DNA of 64,000 nt from contig OX485803.1 in NCBI GenBank assembly GCA_950295325.1, forward strand, positions 7,192,001 to 7,256,000, given 5' to 3'. Below are positions 48,557-58,700 of this stretch, in pieces. A program made the translations under genes and the position numbers. Source of the DNA: Polytrichum commune (taxonomy: Eukaryota; Streptophyta; Polytrichopsida; Polytrichales; Polytrichaceae). Positions within the stretch are counted from its first letter, which is position 1, and each line of letters opens with the position of its first letter. The notes under the pieces were generated by a model, which was not told where the DNA came from, did not search any database, and saw only the letters and a list, made by a program, of their open reading frames with translations.

Positions 48557-48909
48557 GGGTCACTTCACGCACGAACCAAAGGTTGTGACCACGTAATTGT
48601 GAGGGCCATTGACTCTCGTTCAAAGGTTGTGCTAGTTGTCTAAGGCGCTTGACTCTAATACGGTTTGCCAGAATTGGTGTCTGGCCTACCTCTCGAAGGT
48701 GGGCATGACACAAATTCTAGCAGATCGTGAAACATTATCCATGGTCTGCCATGTGGGAATCCATGTCAACTTCTCATCCATGATAATTTCTTTGAGCCCT
48801 TAGACCTTCACCTTCTAGTGTGAAGTGAACTCGGATGGTCTCGGCCTTTTGGGCCAATGAGAGATCTTAGACTGGTCACGGGCCTTCACTCTTGTGTTGG
48901 ACGTAGCCC
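48557..48909. mobile_element. Tourist/PIF-Harbinger-type MITE, copy T3 (short form)
   Basis: The element is 353 bp, starts GGGTCACTTCACGCACGAACC, and aligns with T1 and T2 throughout. TTA (48554-48556) precedes it and TCA (48910-48912) follows, a target duplication with one mismatch. It lies about 40 bp from the 5S-derived element. Confidence 0.75.
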
Positions 48910-50494
48910 TCACATTCCAAACGTTTTACAACTCGGGGTTCAAGAGAAAAATGACCACATTTTGGTTGATGTTTGTGTGATGTTTTGTTTTGTTGGGAAG
49001 CCCACCAGAACACACGAGAAATGGCCACCTACTACAAGACTGAAATCCTGTGCGATCGGAATATGTCCAAGGACATGCAAGCGTTTGCCACAGAATATTC
49101 GACTTTTTCCAAAAACGTGCAAGTGTTTGGTAAGGGAATATCTAATAATTAATGTGCAAGCCAGGGACACTATAAATATAAAGAGAGGTTACAGTCTCCC
49201 ATTTAAGGTAACATGAATTCAGGCAGTACAAATTGCTGGGAAGTTTTCTTAAAGGTAACATTTGGGGAGTTTCATGGTTAGGTCACAAAGCACTAAAAAA
49301 AGAAAACTAATAGAATTCAATTTGTTCCTGAGGCATTGGTCTTCAGTTTCTTCAAAATTTGGACATGCTTCAATTTTTGCTTGTTTATTTATGAAACGGT
49401 GATTGTAGGGTACACTGAACCGCATCTTTGGTTTAGTGTGGGCCAAGTTATTCATTAAAGACCCACAACAATGAACAAAAGACTACTTATTGTGGGTCTT
49501 GTTATTTTTCTAATAGCACATGTCAACTTGGAATTTAGGGTTAGGATTTTTTTGAATCCATGGATGCAATAAGAGAGTATAGCAACAATTTATGGGGGTT
49601 TTTTTTAAAACTCTTACAATTAAGTTATGATTTTTCAAAGTCAAAAATCTTAGGGCCAAAAAAAAAAGATAGGTTCTCTGAACTATGTTGACTATAGTAT
49701 ATTGAGTCTACAATGATTAACAAAATTAAGACTCGTAGTCTAGTCTCTTTCAAACACATGATACTTTTTTGGTGACCGTTTTCCTAACCACACCTAACCA
49801 CACGCCACTAAACTATAGGTGTATGAATATATAAGACAAGTAAATTGAATTATGCATGTTTGCCTTAGATCTTAAACACCATGTTCTTGTTCTTATTATT
49901 CTTATTATAATACATTTTGAGAATTTAAAACATCGAAGACACATGGGCATTGACACAATAACCATTCCAAAGTTAAAAAATGTTGGCCATCAACGACGAC
50001 AACATTGTCAATTTGGGAGTAAGAAGGACCTCACTACATATCTTCCTAAAGCCAAGTACACATCATATTGGTTCTACAACCTTATCAAATCATGATCCAT
50101 ATGCACTTTTGTAATGGGTTGGGTACTTAACCCAACTAGTCTTGTACATGCTCTCTTTGATTTAGTATGGCATCAAAATTAACATGCCACAGTTTTATCG
50201 CAAGTCACACTAATTAATCAAACTCTTTAAAATTGATGTGTTGTCTTCTTTCAAATTACTGATGCCTCTTGAGTTATTGCCGTAACCCCTCATATTGGTC
50301 GTGTCATTTGTTACAATTCTTCTTCTACCAATCACAATGTCTCCTCCACTTGTCACAAATTCGCCTACTCTGCCCCACACTAATTTATGTTCATGGTAGA
50401 TCATGTGGCCCACAATAACTTTCATTAGTGTACTTAACACTAATGACAACCCTTATTTTTTTATTTTTTTATTTTTGTGTGGTACCTATATATT
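48910..50494. other. Intergenic DNA, nothing recognised
   Basis: No gene or structured repeat is supported, apart from AGTGTGGCCCAC-type motifs near 50200-50420. Confidence 0.5.
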
Positions 50495-50820
50495 CAGTGG
50501 TATGTGGTTTAGTGTGGCTCCAAGAACGTATCCCAAAAATACACGTTTTTTAAATAGATTGGATTGCATGCTCAAACAAGATAATCATTATAGGCTCAAT
50601 GGTCAACATAGTTGAAGGGGGGGGGGGGTTGGCTTATATGACCAATTTACGAGCACAATTTTTGAATAGAGATATTCATATGAGTTCCAAATATTATGAG
50701 GAAAAGTGATTGTGGCCTTGATTTGGATGTGTTAACTATCCCGTACTTATCACGTTGTTGTATATCCTATGAGAACTCAACTAGTCGTATAAGAAAAAAG
50801 AAGAAGATCTTTAACCATTT
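50495..50820 (-). repeat. Dispersed repeat family D, copy D5 (reverse)
   Basis: On the minus strand it carries TTAACACATCCAAATCAAGG, CACTTTTCCTCATAATATTTGG and TTGACCATTGAGCC in family-D order. A G12 run (about 50618-50629) sits where other copies also have homopolymers. Confidence 0.7.
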
Positions 50821-50864
50821 GGCACTTGAGGTGGTGTTATGAGCTTGGTGCCATGATGATTTTA

Positions 50865-51040
50865 CATAGGTGCTAGGACTAGACACCCACCTATTTGAGA
50901 TGCCCCCCACCACTATTACTCAAGACGAGAACACATTCAATTCTATTGTAGCATGTGTTGTTCTCTTTAAAAATAATTTGACCCTGGAATCAATATCAAA
51001 TGCCATGAATTACTCTTGGGACGTCCGGCATAGATGAATT
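50865..51040 (+). repeat. Dispersed repeat G, copy 2
   Basis: The segment (GACTAGACACCCACCTAT, GCATGTG, CAATATCAAATGC, ATTACTCTTG) matches 19650-19860 in order. Confidence 0.6.
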
Positions 51041-51377
51041 GGCCATAATTCTATAAGGGTAAATTTCTTACGAAACCCCTTTTACTTGTCAATAATAGTG
51101 AGGGTCCGTTGCCCAACCCTAATAGCATGCCCACACTAGGACCGGTGACTGGTCCATGATAGGTGGAAAGTTTTCATCTTTATAGGAGCTACTATCTTGT
51201 ATGCAGTGAAGGGAGTGGGCGAGATTGCAACACATTGCATCCAACAAGGTTGACTTGCGTAGGACGAAAACTCCTTATTGGTAGGAGTAAATTTTGTAAA
51301 GAGATGAACTTTCCCTATCAAAAGGGGCTTCTCCTAAGAAGCAACGATTGGCCCTAGTGTGGGCATGGCATAATAAG

Positions 51378-51411
<34 letters not shown>

Positions 51412-52280
51412 TTTAACCCCTAATGTCCTATGCGACCATAATTTGGTCATGAGCAATTTGCTTTGACCCCTTTGACACTCGTTCAGATGTTTTTTTGATT
51501 GTTTCAACTACTCCTCTTGTTCGTGTTCAAGTATGCTACGTTTTTCCGCACGGATACTTTTGATTCAACAAAGTTAGTTATTTTTGGATCAAATCTAACA
51601 TGGGAGTGTGCTCTCAACTGGTTTACATCGGAACCGGTCCATGAACCAAAACTTGACATTTGTCACGTCTGGGGTTTAGAGACAACAAATCCCAAACTTT
51701 GTTTTTTTTGTTTTGGTTTTGGGTTGATTCCTACGTGCTAATGATTCCCAATTCATATGAAATTTTGCATGACACTCAAACGCAACATATCCTAAACATC
51801 TATCGTTGGAGGTTATAATTGGACATGTGTTGGTGGGTGTAAATCCATGTCGAAAGTGTGCAGTTGTGGCACCTCTGCCTCAAATTATGAGGCTTCCCAA
51901 ATCATTAGAAAATAATGGTTTCAAGATTTGTGAATTGATTCGAGTAGATATATTGCCGTTCGTTTTGAACGAGGGTAGCATTTGGTCATTGGAGGTGGTT
52001 TCAGTGGAGGTTCAATCAAAACACCAACCCTAATTTGAATTTATGAACTGTTGTCCTTGAAGACCACTATTGACATCCCTATTATAATCTCCTACATAAC
52101 AGAGGTGCAGCGTGTAAAACTTGGATTGTGAGTAGTCACCTCTAACCTGCAAACATCTACACGATTGGGATTGGATTTGTCAAAAGAGGTGAAGTTCTTC
52201 AGCCATGGTCGCTGAAATCGCGGTCACATTTTCTGGCCAAATTTGAGGGGAATTGGGCTTGGGTAGTTAGGGGTTAACTT
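51041..52280. other. Intergenic DNA upstream of LACS
   Basis: It contains a perfect TG microsatellite (51380-51409). Otherwise I see no gene or repeat structure. Confidence 0.5.
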
Positions 52281-52297
52281 GTGACTTCCCCCTCCCC

Positions 52298-52741
52298 GCT
52301 CGCTCGCTCGCTCGCTGGCTGGCTCTCACGTGCCTCCCCCGCAAACTCGCACAAATAGAGGAGCCCGATCATAGCCCATGTCTGCCACAGATTAGCCAGC
52401 CGCACGCCACGCCATTCCATTCTAGCTGCCTCCACCCACATAACTTTTATTTGGCATTCCCCTCCTGTGGCACATTTTCTAAGCTCAAACTTGGTACAAT
52501 AGCACCGCACAAACACACAAAGCCGTTCGGCGACGGACCTCTGCAATTTCCAAATCTTGAGATCTTCTCAGACCCGTCACGCATCTCGTCGGTTGGGTTG
52601 TGCGCGCACAGTCATCCAGACAGATTGGTTCGTCGAGTGGGCGGTGAATCCGAGGTGGAGACAGGCAAGCACAAGGCAGGAGAAGTCGGAGGCATACATC
52701 TTGTGCCTGAGTTGGTTGTAAGTTAGAGACGAGAAACAAAA
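52298..52741 (+). promoter_or_regulatory. Proximal promoter and 5' leader of LACS
   Basis: The stretch is GC-richer than its surroundings. It starts with a CGCT/GGCT tetranucleotide run (52298-52323), then a perfect G-box CACGTG at 52327-52332 and pyrimidine-rich sequence. A weak TATA-like ACAAATAG lies at about 52351. I cannot place the transcription start. The leader before the ATG has an in-frame stop TAG at 52724-52726, and the start context ACAAAAATGGCG (A at -3, G at +4) is favourable. Confidence 0.5.
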
Positions 52742-55700
52742 ATGGCGACCCAATATGAGTACCTGTGGAAGTCTGGGGAAGCAGAGGCAGCGACGGAAGG
52801 AGTGCCGTCCAAGGGACCGACTTACAGGAGCATTTATGCCAAAGATGGCTTCCCTGCGCTCCCCGCTAACATGCACTCTACGTGGGACCTGTTTGTGTAA
52901 GCCATCGCTACCACTTCGTCTCCTTCTTTCTTGAATCATTCACCTTCTTGTTTCCCTTGCATTCAAGTCTCCATCCTCATTTGGGAAGCAGTCGCCTCGG
53001 TTGTAACGTCGCGCGCGCTTGGCATTTTGGCGGGGGGGAGCACAGTGCCCACAACGTGTGGAGGGTTTAAGCCCAAAACCCCGGGGTCATGGCAGCTTGT
53101 TCCAGGATGTGAAACATCATAATTAGAATCAAGTATGAGATGATTAGCAAATTCAAATCATCGTTCCCTCCGTAGCTATTTTCCTTTCCTCATAACTTTC
53201 GGAGGTTATATGATTATCTTACGCATTTGACAAAGTGAGGATTCTTGTGCTCATTAAATGGTCATATAGGTCGGCACACTTGTGTTCACTATTGTGCCTA
53301 GAATGCTTAACATCATAAGTCAAGCACGTAGTCTGATCTCGTATCAACACACACACATGGATTCAAACCCAAAACCCGGGTCACAGCTTGTTCCAGGATA
53401 TGAGCACGCAAGCACCTAGTGCAAGATGATTAGCACATTCAAATCGTTCCTGTAGACGTTTTCCTGGAGCTTTCGGCGCTCATATGCATATCTAATTTAC
53501 TTGGCAAAGTGAAGATTGTTGGGCTCATCAAATGGGCATAATAGAGGTCCGCACAATTGTGTTGAGTATTGAGCCTAGAATGGTTAAGTATCATATTTTG
53601 AGCACGAAGTAGTCCAATCTCTTCTAAACACACACATGGATCCATGCCCAAAACCTGGGTAACTGCTTGAGCAAATCTAATTTGTGCCCAAAGCCAATTT
53701 CCTCATAATTTTCGTCGCTCATAGGAATATCTTATTCATTAGTCAAAGTGAATATTCTTGTGCTCATTGAATGGTCATATTCGTCCCCCAATGATGATGT
53801 TGACTGTTGAGCCTAGAATGGTTAACAAATTTTGATTGAGTACTTAGTCCAATCCATTTTAAGTTCATGATGGCTTTTTGGTTCCTAGATTCACACCTGA
53901 CCACATACCATTCGAGTACAGGTGTCCACAGTTTTGGGGATGTTGGATCAGTACCGGTCTAGCTTAATGGTTTATGGTGAAGGAAGTGGCATCTGTATAC
54001 TTGGGTTTATTTCCTATTAGTACTATTTTTCCTCCCAAACCAGCAACAAGCTTGAGACTGGATCGTGTACATTTTGAGGTGTGAGAAAATTTGCTATCAT
54101 ATGTAAAGGCTCAGTGGTTGGATCACACCCTGGGTCACAGCTTATTCCAGGTTTCATCAGCCCGGCTTCTTGGTTCCCGGGAGACAATGACGACTGCATT
54201 TGGAAGTAGGCCAAATTTTATAAGTGATGCAGGAAATTATGAGTAAATTTGAATCACTTGATCCCATACGCTATCCTGCCGTCCACGACACATAGGCTTC
54301 GTCGTGCACTTCATTGATTGCCAGTGTTGCAGATGAAATCAGGAGGTCCAACCTTTACTGATCGTTCCCTCAAAGTAGTCGCTCTGTATGGTATTCTGCA
54401 TTCTGAGCACAAGTACTTGTGATCATTGTTGATGGTAAAGGCATTTGTATCTGTCCTTCTCTTCCAAGTTCTACTTTCTCCCAAACTATTAACAAGCTGA
54501 CACTTAATTTTCATTCAATAGTTACAGATTGGGTTCACCTAGAGATCAGAAATAAGTCGGTATTAATGACTAAATGACAACACCTTTGACCTCGTAAAAA
54601 TTATCATCGTCCACGTCTAGGTCACACAGAATGGATGCGAGTCCCATCTCGTATGTAATCGTGTCATTTGTTCAAAATTTTACAATCGCATATGTTTCTG
54701 TATTTAATGCATATGTGTGTTGACATCATGTTGTTTCTCCCATCTTTCAAACAAAGTGTTATTTTGTTTACGTGCTGAATTTTATCTAGGCATTGATGCT
54801 CATCATTTGTTATTTCAGAGCATCCAAAGACAAGTATGCAAATAACAAATTGCTTGGTCATCGTAAGATTGGCGCTGATGGAGTGGTAAGTTTCCTACTG
54901 TATGCTTTATTTTTTTTTTGGTAAATGATGTTTCGGGACGATTCAATGTTGTCTCGATCAGTCTTGACGTCTAGTTTTAGTGACAATTTCTGTGTGATGT
55001 GCAGGCTGGGGAATATGTCTGGCTGACATATCAGGAGGTCTATGACATTGTGATCCTGCTCGGTTCTGCAATTCGCCACATGGGCGTTGAACCTGTATGT
55101 TGCTGCTCCTTTATTGGCTTGCATTATTTAGTAGGAATTTGATTAGTGGAGTTACTTCAATGTGACTCAGTAATTCTACTTAACAGCATAATCGAGAAAA
55201 TATAGTACCTATAAATATATCTATTCCAGCATTGTAAATTTGATTAAAAACAAGTGTACCAAGGCAGGGTTTGATAAAGTTGACTTGGCTACAGAATTTG
55301 ATGATTTCTTGCACCGTTTATTTTGCAGAAAGAACGTTGTGGAGTTTATGGAGCCAATTGTCCAGAATGGTTCATGGCCATGGAGGTGGGAACCTATTCC
55401 ACCATAATTAAACTGAGATGCCATGAAGAAAGAGAACACACCTTATTGCACTGCTTATCATGAAACATCATTGTGCTCTGACTTCACTGTCCTGTTTGAA
55501 ATGCATATGTTTATACAATAATTCCTATTGTCTATCTAATTCTATGCATGTTGGGTTCTTTAGCTGAGCAGAATTTTCTGCTGATTTTGAGCAACCAAGT
55601 TGATATACATTGTGTGCTATTGGAAATTACAGGCATGCAATAGTCACAGCATGATGTGTGTACCTCTTTATGATACCCTTGGTAATTTTTCAACTTAACC

Positions 55701-58700
55701 ACCCTGTTCATGACCGCATTATGCATGTACAATAAGCATAGTTTCACCCAGGTAGCTTCTTTTGCCTCTCTTAAACAAGAGAAAATGAAAGAAAGAAAGG
55801 CAACTCCAATGTTGCCACTGGTGTGAATTATGGTGTTGATTCATTTTCAAGTTGGTCTAAGTCTATATGTAATTCCGAAACATGTATTACGAGAATTAGA
55901 GGCCCCCCAAAGACTACTGCCTCCTTTCGAAGGTGAACACCTTGAACGGGTGGGGACAAGCCGGTTGGCACCTATCTACCCCCAAGGGCAAGTCCCTAGT
56001 TCCCACATGGTTGGTCAAATAGATTTGGTACACCTGGATACCCTTACTATGATTGGGTGGACATGAAATCAAGTGCTAGGAAGGTTGCCCATCTAAGTAC
56101 TATTCTGATCTTAAGCGGCTCAACTTTGGAGTTCTTATGGGATCCGGATTAAGACCTTGGTTTAAGCCACCCTTGAGAGAAAATGAACAACATTGTCATA
56201 TGACTTACACCTTGGTATGAATTTTGATGTGCTCTAGGTTCTGAGGCTGTGGAGTTCATCATCAACCATGCTGAAGTTGCCATCGCCTTTGTGCAAAGTA
56301 CAAAGCTTGATATCGTAAGTATGCCTTTGCACAAACACTCATGTCTCCATAAGTTTTCCATATCATCACTGTGATTGGGAATGACTGCATCATCATTAGA
56401 TTGAGCTTGTATTCAACTATTCAGCTACACCAAATTCTAGATGAACTCTCCTACACTTATTGCTGACAAAGATTTGTGTACCCTGTATTGCAGATTCTCA
56501 CCTCTCTTCCCAAGTGTACAGAGTACTTGAAGAGTAAGATCTTCTCATTTACCAACTTCTTGCAACATAGTGCAATTCACAGTCAAGAGCTTCTAATGAG
56601 AGTACATTTCTGGTCTTCTATTTCAAGCAAATGAATTCTCCTATCAGAATAAATCTCTTTTGATAATCACTCTTACATGGCTATGCAACTCCCATATTGC
56701 AGCGATTGTGAGCTTCTCAACCATCACAGATGAACAGAAGGCTACAGCGAGTGCTTCTGGTGTGAAGCTGTATGCTTGGGAAGATTTTGTGGCTCTGGTG
56801 GGTACACATGGTTGAACATTTCCCAGCGGATTCTTTTATAATATATATTCCATATAAATCACAAATCTGAGTCAAGTGCTTTTGCACATATCTTTATGTG
56901 TTTACACACCCTTTTTTTGTTAGTCATTTTGCTGAAGGCATGTGTACCAGCTAGAATTTGCACATTTACAAAGCGAATAGTGGATGATTTCAGGGTGTGA
57001 GTAACCCAGCGCCCGCCTTGTGCCCACCAACTTCTTCTGATATCTCCACCATAATGTACACAAGTGGAACAACTGGTGAGCCTAAGGGGGTGCTCTTAAC
57101 TCACGAGAATGTCTTGACCTGTGTCAATGGCCTTGATTACTTCTTAAAGTGTAGAAACGAAACTGTAAGTAATCCCCTTTGCCTGCCTACTTGACTCTGC
57201 ACATCTTGGATCTTATTACGAAGATTTCTGTTGAAGTTTTGTACTTGTCACAGGTTTTACTAAGGTTTTCATCAAAATCAGGAAGATTGATACGATTGGA
57301 TTGGGTTGAGTGGATTATCTGTTGTATTGGTGTGCATATATATGTTTGCATTTCGGACACAATCTATACATATTCCTACTGTGACTGATCTTCCACATGT
57401 GGGTTGTCAAAAATTTCAGCTAAATGAGAAGGACGTATACTTCTCATTTTTGCCTTTGGCTCACATTTTTGATCGTGTGAGCGAAGAATTCTATGTTTAC
57501 ATTGGTGCTTCAATTGGTTTCTGGCAAGGAGTAAGTTTGATCGTCCCTCCCTATTAGGTTTAGGCTACTTTCTTGAGGATAGTATTTGTTCAGCTCTAAT
57601 TTTGCAATGCCAGCTAACTTTTTGGTTTTCTCAAATGTGGAATGTTTACATGTCCAGGAAGGGTTGGTTAATTTTTTGGGTTAATGCTTTTACCATTTTC
57701 ATGCAGGACATCAAGAAAATCACCGAGGATTTGGCAGAGTTGAAGCCAACAATTTTCATTGGAGTTCCTCGAGTCTTTGACCGAATCTACACAGGTGAAC
57801 TCCACTGTAATGTCATACAATTGCATTTTTCCATTACCATACCTTAAAAGATGGATATCTGTAATCTTCATTCAATCAACCAAGATGTGCTGGGTGTGTT
57901 TGAATGGCAGGAATATCAAGTAAGATTACTACTGCTGGTGGTATCAAGAAGTGGCTGTTTGATCTTGGTTATTCGCTGTAAGTTCTCAAATATGTGCAAC
58001 ACTATGTTTATGTCTTTCCTTAATAGCTGTATCCTGGAGCATTAGTTTGATCGTCAATGGTAATCTGATTATATATGAGGTTGGAAGAGCTTTTTCTTGG
58101 ACTTGTTTCTCTCCTCCATTGCAAATAAGAAATTTTATTTATTATTCTTAGGCACTCTGCAAGTGAGGTGCCTTTTAACATGTCTGACTTGACCTTTCCC
58201 TGGCATTGGTCTTTTTCAGCAAATTGAAGTCACTCTGGAAAGGCAGCAAGCAAGAAAAAGCTTTCCCTTTAGCTGATAAGATAGTATTTAATAAGGTTTG
58301 TTTTTCTTTTTGCTGCCTATCACTTTCTTTCACTACAGTAGTAGACAGATTTCTGTGCTTGTTGGACTTGTTTATGCTTGCATCCATATTGGCGCTGATG
58401 AAGTGGTAACTCACTGTCAGGTGAAAATGGGACTTGGAGGGAATGTTCGCCTCATTATTTCAGGAGCTGCACCACTTGCTACCCATGTGGAAGAGTTTCT
58501 CCGAGTTGTGACTTGTGCACCAGTGGTCCAGGGCTATGGTAATTACACCATTTTCTTTTGTTTAAACATGGCATTCCTTTGATTTTGATTGGCCCTGAAT
58601 GTTTGTTGGAATGTACTTAGTTTTTATTAGCTATGTTGTGCACAGGAATGTGGTCGAATTTGATGGAACTCTCCATCCTTTGGTTATGGTTTTTATTATA

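Noticed and set aside
54858-55124. 88-codon minus-strand open frame
   Set aside because: It lies antisense across LACS exon 3 and its introns and has no motif.
56070-56150. Functional 5S rRNA gene
   Set aside because: It is truncated and diverged in the internal promoter and joined to a repeat body shared with 48145-48440.
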